A DNA stretch of 64,000 nt from Pieris napi (GCF_905475465.1 NC_062250.1:3804501-3868500), one strand, 5' to 3'. Shown: positions 29,392 through 41,166, counted from the stretch's first letter. Made by a program: numbers and translations. The notes: a model not told the origin generated them from the letters alone.

Positions 29392-31879
29392 AAAGTGCTT
29401 ATAAATTACTCTTGATAGAAATAGTAATGTCTATGGAATCCCTATTAATATCTACCATCGAATAGTCGTTAATTTATAGATATAGTATATTGGCAAATTA
29501 AATAACCTAATTTAAGGATGATGATGATATTAATTTATCCCTAATGGGAAAGGCAAAGGACTTAAGTCCATATAGCCAGGTCTTGTTCTTGGTAATAATT
29601 GGAGAATTTTGGTAGTTTTAAAGGCCGAAGTCACGTCATATTTCCTAATTTAACGGGTTTGGACTGATTTGACGGTGACGTTCTCTGTGACATATATTGA
29701 CTAAGTCCGCTGACAGTAACGTCATTGCTCCGACGTTTATGACATATTTTAATTATGGCGCCATTCTTACGACACCTTACATTGTCAATTTTACTTATTA
29801 GGCTCGATATAAATTTAAATTAAGATCACCACTTATAAACTGAAACGTGTTGGAATCACAAGACTGAACGGAAAAACGATGGTATTAAGATAATATAGCA
29901 ATAATATTTTATTGTTTTTGTAATACTATCTACATAGCTAATTAATTGAATATTATTTTATTAAACATGGTTTGATCAGTAGTCTGTAGGTACACTTAAA
30001 TCTTCAAAGAATCAAAGTCATTGATCTATAGCAAATTATAAAATCTTCGAAGTCGATAGAAGGGGATCGTCGTCTTTTTTCTTATCTCCGGAGATTTTTT
30101 TACTAATTTCTTCATAATCACCCTTCCTAAACCCAAAATGAAACGTTTCAATATCCGCAGTATGAGTTGCGGATATTGAAAAGTTTCAAGTTGTACAGTT
30201 GTACCTATATTAGACACAGTATAATATCTACTAATAAACAGACATAAAGAACTTTTTTTAATTAAAATATTTAATTTTATAAGGTTCTTAACTATTAATT
30301 ACATGGACACTTTAATACAAACAAATTTGACAAAAAGTAACTTTTTTGAATCGGCTATATAAACTAAAAAAAATTACGTACCGTAAAACAATATTTTAAT
30401 CACAATTTTGCAAGTACACGCCAACTTAATTAGTGTTCAATCGCTTTCACCATAAAATTACGCTACAGCCTAATCGTGTTTAAAAACCCAATATTAAATT
30501 TCTGCTTCATACTTATGTAGAGAATTCTCTGCAATTCTACGTATCACTGACATGAGTGAAACAACGAAGTTAGGTATATAATGTCGTTAACAACTCACTG
30601 TACGCTGACTAATAATTTCATAGCAACATAAAAGTGAATTCGCTCGAGACTGAAGCTGTAAACAATTTATTTCCATAACTCAGTTAGAATACTAATTGCT
30701 ACTCCCATACAATATACATTTTCATGGAAATAGATTTTTAGATAATTTAATTAGTGGCATTGTTTTTAAGTACGAGTTATGTATATGGTGATGGAAAACA
30801 TAGAAATGAAATGGATAATTTAGACCCAATGAATTATGTTCAAGTGGGTCATATCGCGTATAAATTATTTTTAATAAAATTCCAAAAATTTGAGACCTCT
30901 GATACCATGGATTATTTTTATTAAGATTTATCTTTAGTCTTCGTATGTATACGTCGTTTTGATATCCATAGCTAGAAATCCCCGAAAACCAAAGAAGCTG
31001 GAATGACCTGCGGTGAAGTTAAAAAAAGGTGCCCAAGAACGATAAGGCTGGTGTTCATTGCCCCTTGCTCCACATGGAAGATTATTCAAGTAAGTCATCA
31101 TCCTAATATGTACTTGAATAAAAATATACATATGTGTTAAGGAGAGAAAGATCGTTTTGGTACACCTAGGCCCGTATTCCAGATTCCAGAGCTGTCTAAC
31201 CATTTGGCAATTTGAAGTTTGTCATATTTATCGATTACTCAAGGGGAGACTGTGACTTGCGATACCTATTCGTATACCAAGCTAAATTTTAGAATAATCA
31301 TATTTTTTTATAGTAGTTGGAGTTTGAATTCTCGGTGATTATTTACTAATGAGCCACCGTCCCATAAATCAAACAAAGAATTCAGTTGTCTTGTGTATTG
31401 GATCTTCAAAAGCGCGTACCGTGTAAACAGCGAGATTAAGACACATAACATAATTGTACGTAAACATATTTACTTCCATCGAGTCTGATGCTTCAATGGA
31501 ACGTAAACAATTCAGATTTCACAAACAATTTGGGTTTATAAAAGCACGAGAATAATGTTATATTATGCAAAGTGTATTTACATTGGAAGTATTTATACGG
31601 TTTCAGAAGCGACACTGCCAAATGCGACAACGTTCCCAACGGCCAATCTCGGTTCCTAAATTAGGTAATAGAGCCAGACTTAATTAGAATAACACAGTTC
31701 AATCTAAACAGGTACCGCTTTAATTATAAACTGCCCAAGCTGAATGCATTCACGATATTATGTGCGCAGTGTTGGTTAGGATTGGAATTATAATATTGAA
31801 TGCGGTTTTTTGAAAGTCACTTTAATTTTAGTATTATTTTTAAAATAGTTATAAAGCTTCTGCGTTTTTGTGTGGATGT
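29392..31879. other. no confirmed gene; perfect hairpin inside
   Basis: 2.5 kb with no transposon that I can place. It holds a strong inverted repeat at 30140-30187 (listed separately) and a minus-strand 89-codon ATG ORF at 30934-31203 without recognisable domains. Confidence 0.45.
30140..30187. other. short perfect hairpin
   Basis: Two 20-nt arms (30140-30159 and 30168-30187) pair with a single mismatch around an 8-nt loop. The inner 14 pairs (tttcaatatccgca / tgcggatattgaaa) are perfect. No transposon ends are seen beside it. Possible interpretations are a tiny foldback remnant, an RNA hairpin or a palindromic protein site. Confidence 0.6.
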
Positions 31880-32400
31880 TGTGTTATAAAATTAAGGCAC
31901 ATTTCCGCGGCTTATCATCTCAAACACACAAACAGGTGATAAGCCACTTAATGGGCCGATGGCTGGCCATGCGTCATGCTCGTGAACGGGTGCTGCTTGT
32001 GGTGACTGTTCGTACTTGAATTCGTGTATGCGGTGATGTTGGTTATTTCGACTATGTGTTTGCGTGTTGTTCCCACGAGAATGTAAGTGCGTGATCCTAT
32101 TTCACCATGCCTTCTGCTCAAACAAATCTTAGTTTTTAATTTATGTTATTATTATTAATTACTTAAAATGTCACATGGGACATGGTGTAATGGTTGCAGC
32201 TCCTTACAAACATTTTGTAAAACAAAAAAATGGCGATTAAAAAGAGTGGCGGAGAGTTTATTGCAAGTTCTTCTCTCCCGTTCTACGCCCTTGATTTGAG
32301 ATCTGGCAGTAAATGTAAAATTAGAAGCATAAATTACTGACAAGTCATAAGTGTACATTATGTTACATATGTGATTAAATAAATGATTTTTATTTTTATT
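31880..32400 (+). mobile_element. LINE 3'-end fragment ('gtggcggagagttta' family)
   Basis: Shares 'tgcgtgttgttcccacgaga', 'ggttgcagctccttaca', 'aaaagagtggcggagagttt' and 'ttctacgcccttgattt' with the inverted copy at 45690-46095. Ends in an AT-rich tail with 'aaataaatgattttta'. The coding frame is decayed. Confidence 0.75.
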
Positions 32401-32668
32401 TTATTTTTAAACCGTGTGTACTGCAACAGTTATTGTTTCGTTGGTAAACAAATTCAGGACCTCTGAGTTGTACACCACTTTCCTAATAAGCCAAAATAAT
32501 ATAAATACTTTACTTATCATTTATTTATTCTAAGTCTGTATAAGTTATTATGTTATATATAATAATAACTGGTTTCATATGTATTGGAGAGTACCTTTCA
32601 GCTCTCGTATACACTTCTCATCTTGAAACTCTAAGTGACGCAATGTGTCGACAATAAATAAATACTTT

Positions 32669-32928
32669 GACGACTCATTGGTCTAGTGGTTAGTACCCCT
32701 GACTGCGAATCCATGGGTCCCGGGTTCGATCCCCGGCTGAGGCGAACATCGATGTGATGAGCATTTGGTGTTGTTCTTAGGTCTTGGGTGTTTAATGATG
32801 TATTTATATGTATATCTATCTATAATATGTATGTATATCCGTTGCCTAGTACTCCTAACACAAGCTTCACCAGCTTAGCATGGGACTAGGTCAATTGGTG
32901 TGAATTGTCTTAAAAAAAAAAAAAAAAA
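32669..32928 (+). mobile_element. SINE family B, copy in first duplication unit
   Basis: A full-length SINE B with A and B boxes and a poly-A tail at 32910-32928. Paired with the copy 447 bp downstream. Confidence 0.92.
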
Positions 32929-33115
32929 ATTTTTTTTTTTTCGATTTTTTCATCTATTTATTATCATTTATTTATTCTAAGTCTGTATAAGTTATAATGT
33001 TATATATAATAATAACTGGTTTCATATGTATTGGAGAGTACCTTTCAGCTCTCGTATACACTTCTCATCTTGAAACTCTAAGTGACGCAATGTGTCGACA
33101 ATAAATAAATACTTT

Positions 33116-33379
33116 GACGACTCATTGGTCTAGTGGTTAGTACCCCTGACTGCGAATCCATGGGTCCCGGGTTCGATCCCCGGCTGAGGCGAACATCGAT
33201 GTGATGAGCATTTGGTGTTGTTCTTAGGTCTTGGGTGTTTAATGATGTATTTATATGTATATCTATCTATAATATGTATGTATATCCGTTGCCTAGTACT
33301 CCTAACACAAGCTTCACCAGCTTAGCATGGGACTAGGTCAATTGGTGTGAATTGTCTTAAAAAAAAAAAAAAAAAAAAA
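33116..33379 (+). mobile_element. SINE family B, copy in second duplication unit
   Basis: Same as the copy at 32669. The poly-A at 33359-33379 abuts a Helitron that starts at 33384. Confidence 0.92.
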
Positions 33380-33383
33380 CTTA

Positions 33384-33524
33384 TCTTAATATATATAAAT
33401 TACGTGTCACGTTGTTTGTCCGCTATGGACTCCTAAAAAGGCTTACTATAAAGTCAACGATTATCTAGTTGATAAAAGGGCCTGGGACATCTTAGCGACA
33501 GCAAGGCTTGGCCGAGTCTACTAG
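33384..33524 (+). mobile_element. short Helitron ('tggactcctaaa' family)
   Basis: Starts tcttaatatatataaattacg and ends gagtctaCTAG|T. It shares 'gtttgtc.gctatggactcctaaa' with the inverted piece at 41043-41166. Only 141 bp long, so internally deleted. Confidence 0.72.
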
Positions 33525-33571
33525 TAATATATAAATACTTGTTTTAGATAGATTGTCCATTCAAAGCAGTG

Positions 33572-33740
33572 TAGTGGCATTAGCGTGCGACTATCATCCC
33601 TGAGGTCTTAGTTTCCATACCGTGCACTAATGGACTTTCCGTCTACGTGTGCTTCTAAAACTCGCTCGTACGGTGAACGAAATCATCAAACCGAAAAATC
33701 TACTACTAGTGTCAGATATAGAAGACTGTACACCTTGTCT
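33572..33740 (+). mobile_element. SINE family A fragment
   Basis: A diverged head ('agtgtagtggcattagcgtgcgact', in overlapping words) and body ('gcactaatggactttccg', 'actcgctcgtacggtgaa') of SINE A. Box B is mutated. Confidence 0.7.
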
Positions 33741-33952
33741 ATCGTAATAAAATGATTAAAGAAACGGGTGCAAACTGGGTTAAGGGTTGTAGCCATTATT
33801 ACATTGTCTATTCACAACCAAGCGAAACGCATCATGATACGAGTGGTCTTTTGTTTTGTGTTTCAACCCCCGTATCACCTACGTATCTATATCAAATAGA
33901 GTCTACGTTGTCTCTAAAACAATAATGCAGTTGCGTTGCGATATTTCTTGTA

Positions 33953-34510
33953 CTAGCTGGTGCACGCGACTTCGTCTGGGCAGGATTAAAATAATATGTG
34001 CCCAAATGATGTAACGTGAAAGACATATTTTATCTACTTTAAATACCAGAAGCGATAAAAGCATCTATTATCATTTAGGAATCAATTTATTACTACCAAA
34101 TGTGCATTTGAAATGAATGATTAATTTTTATTGTAGTAATGGTTCACTATTTTGGCTATAATGGCTTACACATAAGATATAGATATATACTGTGCTGGGC
34201 TTTTTTTGTAGGAATATTTAAGATAAACATTTCCATCATACATTACATATGTGTAACTTTAGCGGTTTCGGCAGCGCACGCCAGAATAGCTCGCAGATGG
34301 TAGATTGTTTCCTACTTACTTGATTTTTTGGACAATACACACAATATCTTTATAAATTGTAGCCTATGTGTTATTCTGATGTATAAGCTATATTATTGTA
34401 AAGTTTCATTAAAATCCATTATCATCCATACATCCAAAGTAGTTTTTACGTGAAAGAGTAACAAACATCCACCAAAACTTACAAACTTTCGCGTTTATAA
34501 TATTAGTAGG
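33953..34510 (-). mobile_element. non-autonomous Helitron, 558 bp
   Basis: Minus strand: starts ctactaatattataaacgcg and ends gcgtgcaccagCTAG with T next (plus strand reads a-ctag-ctggtgcacgcgac). These termini are common Lepidoptera Helitron ends. No ORF. Confidence 0.82.
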
Positions 34511-34819
34511 AATTGTCATGCTTAAGGCATTTGGTTTCACATTAATACATTATATTTATGCGTCAACCACGTTTACATTGTTAAAGCTAATATAATATAC
34601 GAGTGTATGTAGTGAACAAATATTAGCGGTGTTTATGTAATCACATACGAGGCAGTGCGATTTCTCAATGCTGAAAAGACAAATGGGTCACTTGAGTTGT
34701 CTAGTTGAAAATTACTCTGGGCAAGCTTCTTCATAAATTATTTGAGGCGTATTATTTATTAGAATTTAAGAGGAAAAACTCATTTGGCTTTTCTGAATCA
34801 TTATTAATTAGATACAATG
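34511..34819. other. no gene recognised
   Basis: AT-rich, nothing identified. Confidence 0.5.
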
Positions 34820-35076
34820 AGGCGACTCATTGATCTAGTGGTTAGTACCCCTGACTCGACTGACGCGAATCCATGGGTCCCGGGTTCGATCCCCGGCTGA
34901 GACGAACATCGATGTGATGAGCATTTGGTGTTGTGCTTAGGTCTTGGGTGTTTAAATATGTATTTATATGTCTATCTATCTATAATATGTATGTATATCC
35001 GTTGCCTAGTACCTATAACACAAGCTTCACCAGCTTAGCATGGGACTCGGTCTATTGGTGTGAATTGTCTTTAAAT
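34820..35076 (+). mobile_element. SINE family B, full length with 8-bp internal insertion
   Basis: Head and body as in other SINE B copies. After 'cccctgact' an extra cgactgac block interrupts the anticodon-like region before 'gcgaatcc', apparently a local duplication. The tail is an imperfect A-rich run. Confidence 0.9.
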
Positions 35077-35481
35077 AAAATAAAAATAAAAATACTCAAG
35101 TGCTCTAAATGTAGAAAATTAATATTATTCACTCGATAAAGTTATTTTTAGCTGAGTTTAAGTCTTTACGAATTAAATTATTTCGAAGATAGATTTTAGA
35201 CTCAGTGTAAATAAAGCGTTACAAGTAACTTACAAATAAACTGAAAATGTATATATATAAATACATTATTTATTATTGATATTATCAGTGAAATAAAAGT
35301 TTTAATGTATTTTTTGGATAGTCATGTATGTTGTATGTAACCACGCATCCGCCTATATGCAGTTTTATTTTATTTTACAAATAAATAAAAGAATAAAGCT
35401 GTGTTTGCGATTTTCCCTTTCATTTTTAAAAACCTTCTTGAGCAATTCTTATTATTCAAGAAAAGAGCGTATCAATTCCTA
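35077..35481. other. no gene recognised
   Basis: AT-rich, nothing identified. Confidence 0.5.
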
Positions 35482-35588
35482 AAAGGCCGGTCAAGCTCTC
35501 GCGAGCCTTCTGGCATTGGGTGTAAATTAGCCTTGGCATCACTTAACTTCAGGTGAGCCTCCTGCCCGTTTTGCCCCGTTCTATAATA
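35482..35588 (+). mobile_element. LINE 3' UTR fragment ('ggcaggaggctca' family, sense)
   Basis: 'aaaaggccggtcaagctctc', 'gcgagccttctggcattg' and 'caggtgagcctcctgcccg', ending near 'ttctataataaataaat'. Matches the 3' part of 62775-63068. Confidence 0.8.
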
Positions 35589-36007
35589 AATAAATCAATA
35601 CATAACCCGTAAAAATGTATGTTTCTAACTGTGTAAATGTTTTAACAATGCAAAATAATTTTATAACTATAAACAAAATTGTGTACCAATGTTCCAGTAC
35701 AACTAATAAATAATTTTCACACAACCAATCGCTACACGGATGACAAAACATCTGTTATTCATAACACATGAGGGTCGCGCCCTAATGGATGCAATGTCCC
35801 TTATGACAAGAGCATAGTGAGCAATTTCCTGCGAAGCCACACATTTCAATCTCATACAATATTGTGGATGATTTGCACGCTCCCAAATGCGGAACACGCA
35901 CCTACCTGACAAATTTATCACTTTCGCGATTTCGGTACTAAACAGTGACATATATAAAATCAACGTCATCCACTTCAGAATGATGTGTTTATCTTTATAT
36001 ATATAAA
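35589..36007. other. no gene recognised
   Basis: A minus-strand 125-codon frame (35703-36080) overlaps and runs into the Helitron. No domain seen. Confidence 0.45.
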
Positions 36008-36270
36008 CTAGCCGTTTCGCGCCCGCTTTGCTGGACGAATTAAAATAAATTTTATGTTTCATTATTTTATTTTTTTTCATATTTTTATTATGCTTCTTTT
36101 TAACTTCCCGCTAAGGAAATTGAAATATTTCGAAAATCGAGTTTTTAACAGATGTTGACGTTTAGAGGTTCTAGGAAGCCTCCCCGAATGTTTCCGCGGT
36201 GAAGTCCGTATGGATAAATTTTTTAGCAATAAAAAAGGAACGTTGGAATTTAATAAATAAATAGCCATAA
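36008..36270 (-). mobile_element. Helitron-like fragment
   Basis: The minus-strand 3' end is ggcgcgaaacggCTAG|T, with body words 'aaaataaattttatgtttca' and 'aagcctccccgaatgtttcc' that recur in this type of lepidopteran Helitron. The 5' end is not clear. Confidence 0.6.
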
Positions 36271-36377
36271 ACCATCTAGGAAAAATTTTGCATCGAATAG
36301 TGGTAGGTTCATGTCGATACGATCATTGGTTTAGGCGTGATTGAGCCTCAAACGAAGACCATTTTCATTATATATAT

Positions 36378-36702
36378 ATAAGAAAAAGATTCTACTGTAT
36401 GTGTGAATGTCACAGAATTCCTCTAAAATGGCTGGACCGATTAAAATGAATATTTTGTATGAGTTTGGGTAAGGGTTTAGATTCACAAATCAGCCCGGCA
36501 GATGGCGCTGCAGTCGGTATTTAGGTTATTTATCTTTACAGCAAATAAACAGCTGGTGTATATAAATTTTCTGTGCATGTGTTCCTAATTAAACATAAAC
36601 GGCTGAACAGATTTTGATGACATTTTTAGTGTGTTCAAGTGAAGTCGAGAATGTTTTACATCATAAGTTGTTTTGTCTTTGTATGTAAGACGTGTGTGCT
36701 AG
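36378..36702 (+). mobile_element. Helitron-like element ('cagatggcgctgcagtcg' family)
   Basis: Begins after a tatata run with 'agattctactgtatgtgtga', has 'gattcacaaatcagcccggc' and 'agatggcgctgcagtcg', and ends gtgtgtgCTAG|T. Same family as 53170-53484 (sense) and 40787-41035 (inverted). Confidence 0.75.
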
Positions 36703-37234
36703 TTTATTACAAAATTAGTGAAGGTAATAATATATTACATTATTATTAAACTAAGCTAAAAAAATTGGAATTTTCCATAAAGTTTTCATAGAACGAGCTT
36801 ATGCACGTTTTTATAAAAAAGACATTATTTTCCGATGGATGAAAGATGTTTCATCATAATTATCTTGATTAAGATTGAACCTTCATTATACGCGACGTTT
36901 CAATGTAATACTTTTTCTTAGATTAATCTTTGGGTCACTTATTTCGGGTGTCAAAAATGCGAAAATTTCCGACCCAGTAAATCCCCTCATTTTCCTAACG
37001 AACGCTCTTTCCTCATACTTCAAAGTCTTCAAACATAACATTAATAGGCCCCTACCTAATGAAGGCGTATTAAGGATAAAGTGAAACTGTGCTTCAGGAA
37101 AAATCTAGAAATTTTTCTCAATGCTTGTAGGGCAAAACGTAGGATAACAACAGATAGTTATCATAAAATATTTAAGGAATCTATTATCGCTTTTATTAGA
37201 CTGTATTCAATTCGAAAGTAAAGTACTATATTAA
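36703..37234. other. no gene recognised
   Basis: AT-rich, no supported ORF. Confidence 0.5.
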
Positions 37235-37412
37235 GTATTGGCCTAGTGGCTTCAGCGTGTATAATATTCGATCCTTCTATGAGCGCATTTGACACTCGCT
37301 CGTACGGTGAAGGAAAACATCGCAAGGAAACTGGCATGCCTTACACCCAAAAAATCTATGGTGTATGTCAGGCATACGATTACCTACTTGCCCATTAGAA
37401 ATGATCACGGAA
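37235..37412 (+). mobile_element. SINE family A, cut by MITE
   Basis: 'tattggcctagtggcttcag' head and SINE A body. It runs to 'aatgatcacggaa', where the MITE at 37416 interrupts it. Its own continuation ('gata...') resumes after the MITE, so the empty site can be read as ...gaa-CAG-ata.... Confidence 0.85.
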
Positions 37413-37415
37413 CAG

Positions 37416-37656
37416 CCCTGCGATTCTGTAACTCACTTCACGAACTCACACAGCGGTTTTCGCATCGGCGGTCGCTCTCAAATCAGTCGTGAAGCAGTCA
37501 TTTTATGATTTGGCATTCTGAAAAGGTGGGAGCTTGTACTTTATTGTTTATCAGAATTCCAAATCATAAAATGACTGCTTCACGACTGATTTGAGAGCGA
37601 CCGCTGATGCGAAAACCGCTGTGTGAGTTCGTGAAGTGAGTTACAGAATCGCAGGG
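37416..37656. mobile_element. CAG-target foldback MITE, intact copy
   Basis: 241 bp made of two ~105-bp inverted arms (ccctgcgattctgtaactca... / ...tgagttacagaatcgcaggg) and a short loop. Flanked by CAG at 37413-37415 and 37657-37659. Inserted in a SINE whose consensus has a single CAG at this spot, so CAG is the 3-bp target duplication. No ORF. Confidence 0.9.
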
Positions 37657-37659
37657 CAG

Positions 37660-38371
37660 ATATACGACATGTGATAGTAGAACGGCTTAATATTTTATAT
37701 GGATATACAAAAATCATGAAGTTAGAAAAAATCTCACAGAGAAAATTTTACATTGGACGAACTATTTAGCATCGGGGCTTGCCTTCAAAAAATATGAAAA
37801 CATTATTGCTATGTGCTTATTTATAAAAAAAAATATTTAATTGATTTCAATGAATTGCCAAAATGTGTAAAAGTAATATATTCTTCACGGAACATAAATC
37901 ACACGATATATTCACCCCAATCCCCAATCGAATCATCGTAATAAATAACATTTTAACCAATATCTAAAACGAGGGGTTCAATCATATTACCAAAATCAAT
38001 TTATTGGTTCTTCGGATAACAAATATATAAAAAGCAGTTGTTATAGCTTGTTTGCTTGCCAAGAGACAGATAATAATCGCTTTAATTTAATAATTATGTT
38101 CAAAGAACCTAAAGTGTTTAAATACCTATTGGTATTTAACAGCTCAGATGATGACAAGACGAGGAGGAAAAGCGCGAAGAAGAACATAAAGCTGTCTTGA
38201 GGGTAAACTACCCGGTGTTTCGTTTGATCGGAATTAGTCAACAGTATCTCTAGTTTAACACGCAAAGTCACGTGACGCGATACCTCATAGTCTATCACGA
38301 TTGCACGGTTTCGTTTTTGTATGTCGTTTTACTTTATTACCCACCAAGCGAGCCTGCAGTGCTACGGACAG
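37660..38371. other. no gene recognised
   Basis: AT-rich; short unsupported ORFs only. Confidence 0.5.
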
Positions 38372-38410
38372 TATCATCTTTTTTTATAGAACAGGGGGTA
38401 AACGGGCAGG
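38372..38410 (-). mobile_element. LINE 3' UTR scrap ('ggcaggag' family)
   Basis: 'tttttatagaacagggggta' and 'aacgggcaggag' are the extreme inverted 3' end of the family at 62775-63068. Confidence 0.65.
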
Positions 38411-39204
38411 AGATTAACAAAATACTTCGGAATTTTGTTATGGTGGGTGCAGTTGTGCCTGCGCACACACTTGTGCTAAGTGTATAAATCGCCTTAATAG
38501 ATATAAGTCGTGCTCGAGTGATTTTTTTTTGTTTTATCTAAAATGGAATAGAAAGGATTAATTATTCCATGGCATTGATTACGTTTTCTTATGGAGATAA
38601 ACATTAGCTAGTGCATTATATGCTCGACTTAACGATACACGGTTATTTATAGATTTTGAAATAGTTACTAAATATTTGTTCAATTTAATTTTTCTTGCCA
38701 TCATAAGCCGTACAGAAGTTTGTAAGTAGTAGTAATTTTAACTCAATGCTATAATTTTAGTCATTTTATATCATTCGGGTAAGTATACCTTTATTTATTA
38801 CGCATATAAAACCTATATTTAATTGTATATCTATATACACCATCCATTTGAAATTAGAAATACGTATATCTAGAAGATATTATATTATTGAAGGAAATAA
38901 CATGTTTATAGTAAAATTCTGTTAAATTCCTAATGTTAAGATATTATGCTACGTACGTACTCTTTACATGAATATTTCTGTACTTGAAATAAAATTACTA
39001 AAGTAAAGTATGTAATACACCGAGCCCTTCTGTCCTTAACCTAAGACGTGACGAGTCGACCTTACTGCTCCTGCGCAACCTCTAGGTGCGTCTAACAACT
39101 ATGCAGGTGATTGTCTTCACGCACACAAGGTTATTGCCATCCTACTAATAAAGACAAATATTCATTTCCATACAATAATATTGTATTAATATTATTATAG
39201 TTTA
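38411..39204. other. no gene recognised
   Basis: Nothing identified. Confidence 0.5.
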
Positions 39205-39640
39205 CTAGCTGGCCTGGCGAACATCGTACCGCCTAACAGTCGATTCTTTATTTTTTTTAAATACTTATTCTGCTATTTGGGACACCGGTCTAGCTAGTAA
39301 GATAAAAAAAAGAAAGTTGATAATACAACAAATATCTACATTATGTCAAAAAATAAAAATTTACCTTCCCGGAACCCCTCCACTAACACTTGAACTTTAT
39401 GATATGGTATTAAAGTTCAAATTGCCTTTAAATATTATTACGAATATTTTGTGTGGGAATATAGAAAAGTGTTGTTTTTAGACTTTTTCATTCAATTTTT
39501 TTTAATTTTTCTCTCCGTAAGAACCATCCTCGTACTTCAAGGAATATTATAAAAAAAGAATCAGACAAATCAGTCAAGCCGTTTTCATGTTATGTCGTGA
39601 CAACGGAAAACGGGTTCCATTTTTATATATATAGATGTAG
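39205..39640 (-). mobile_element. non-autonomous Helitron
   Basis: The minus-strand 3' end is gttcgccaggccagCTAG|T (overlapping words). The 5' side is an atatata run followed by 'aatggaacccgttttccgtt' and 'aaaacggcttgactgatttg'. No ORF. Confidence 0.75.
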
Positions 39641-40287
39641 ATAGATTATAGTAACAGACACTCGACGGGCACGATCAGAGTTGAAGGTGGTGGGATTCTC
39701 CCAAAACCATGCGATATGATTTGATTAATTCATTGTACCACAAAAAACTATTAAAACTCCTTGAGCTTTACCGAAAAAGTAAAAAGAAACAAAAGACTAG
39801 CTAGACTGAAAGTGCAAAGTTATCTTTAATATTACACAAATTTAAAAGTCGCCTATCACGTGTTCATTGGAGTTATTCGTATGAATATATACCACAAATA
39901 TTCAGTAGGTCTGATATTTCCTCGCCTTTTCATCTAATATTATATTGTTGAAGCATCTGTCAGAGATTTTATAATAAAACAGAACACGTGTAGAGTTCTC
40001 ATCAAAGCGTTGTCCGAGAAAGTTGTGGCTTTGTTCCCGACATCGCCCGCTGACTTTTGCAAAGCACTTAGAACACGCTTCAACTATTGTTCTTGTTTCT
40101 GACACTTTAAACGGGACATTTTTTAAAGGAAATAAACGAATCTAATTGTTTTTTATATTTCTTTTTTAAAGGGCTTTGATTATACTGTCTTCTTACACGT
40201 TTTAAAAAGATTTTTAATAGAAAGTAACTTTAATAACATTGAAAGTTATTTAGTATTGTCTTTGATTAACATAACTCATAACATTTA
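39641..40287. other. no gene recognised
   Basis: A 67-codon minus ORF at 39902-40105 is not supported. Confidence 0.5.
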
Positions 40288-40766
40288 AAGAAAAACGCTT
40301 TTTACCGGATTAAAGTTATGTATTATTATAAATTGACAACTATTTGACATAATTTTAAATTTATCCGACGTTTCGCGTGCTTTACAGCGTGCGTGGTCAC
40401 GGTGACTGAAGACAAAAGATGTTGAATGTCAAAAAGTATCACAGCCGCTTATTCAGCATAGAATACACTTATACATATGGATTGTTTTTCTTTTTGAGAT
40501 TTTCCGCGAAAATAGAGGACACCGTGAGCCATTTTTGCCAAAACCCTCCATCTTTTAGTCGATACCAACTCCGGGGAAATAAATACAGATAATGCAACTT
40601 TCTCTGCAGCTGTGATACTTTTTGACATTCAACATCTTTTGTCTTCAGTCACCGTGACCACGCACGCTGTAAAGCACGCGAAACGTCGGATAAATTTAAA
40701 ATTATGTCAAATAGTTGTAAATTTATAATAATACATAACTTTAATCCGGTAAAAAGCGTTTTTCTT
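40288..40766. mobile_element. long-TIR MITE, 479 bp
   Basis: Arms of about 150-160 bp (aagaaaaacgctttttaccg... and its inverse) include 'acgtttcgcgtgctttacag' and 'cgtgcgtggtcacggtgact'. The arms surround a unique ~150-bp centre. No ORF. Target duplication not clear. Confidence 0.8.
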
Positions 40767-40786
40767 GAAAGTTATTTATAATATAA

Positions 40787-41035
40787 CTAGCGGACACCAC
40801 AGACGTTGTCCTGCATGATATTTCAAGCGATTATGATATTAAACAAAGTATGAAAGTACCGACTGCAGCGCCATCTGCCGGGCTGATTTGTGAATCAAAG
40901 CCATCCAGGGCTCCACTCAAACGCAGACAAAAAAAAATCACTCAAATCAGTCCAGCCCTTCAAGGGGAGTTCAGTGACATACACACGTACAATATAATGA
41001 TTTGTATTTATTTATTTATATATATATGTATATAT
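40787..41035 (-). mobile_element. Helitron-like element ('cagatggcgctgcagtcg' family), inverted
   Basis: The plus strand starts aCTAGcggacaccacagacg (inverted 3' end) and contains 'actgcagcgccatctgccgg', reverse of the family word. Ends at a tatata run. Confidence 0.72.
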
Positions 41036-41042
41036 TTGTAAG

Positions 41043-41166
41043 CTATCCTATCCTTTAAGTTAGATCAAACTGAACACGGTGTGCAAACTTGATTGAAATC
41101 GGTTAAGTTGTTTAGGAGTCCATAGCAGACAAACATCCTGGCGCGTAATTTATATACCTATATTAA
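41043..41166 (-). mobile_element. Helitron 5' fragment ('tggactcctaaa' family), inverted
   Basis: Minus strand: cttaatataggtatataaatt, then 'tgtttgtctgctatggactc'. Matches the start of the element at 33384. The 3' end is absent. It directly abuts the previous Helitron. Confidence 0.65.

Larger units (their letters stand above)
32514..33380 (+). repeat. 447-bp direct tandem duplication carrying SINE B
   Basis: Sequence from 32514 and from 32961 runs in parallel for about 415 bp with only isolated differences (for example gttattatg versus gttataatg). Both include the same unique 5' flank (ttatcatttatttattctaag...) and a full SINE B. Since the flank is also duplicated, this is a segmental duplication and not two SINE insertions. 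A-run and T-run sequence lies at the junction (32911-32960). Confidence 0.9.

Noticed and set aside
35703..36080. 125-codon minus-strand ORF
   Set aside because: Its N-terminal part lies in Helitron sequence and it has no domain.
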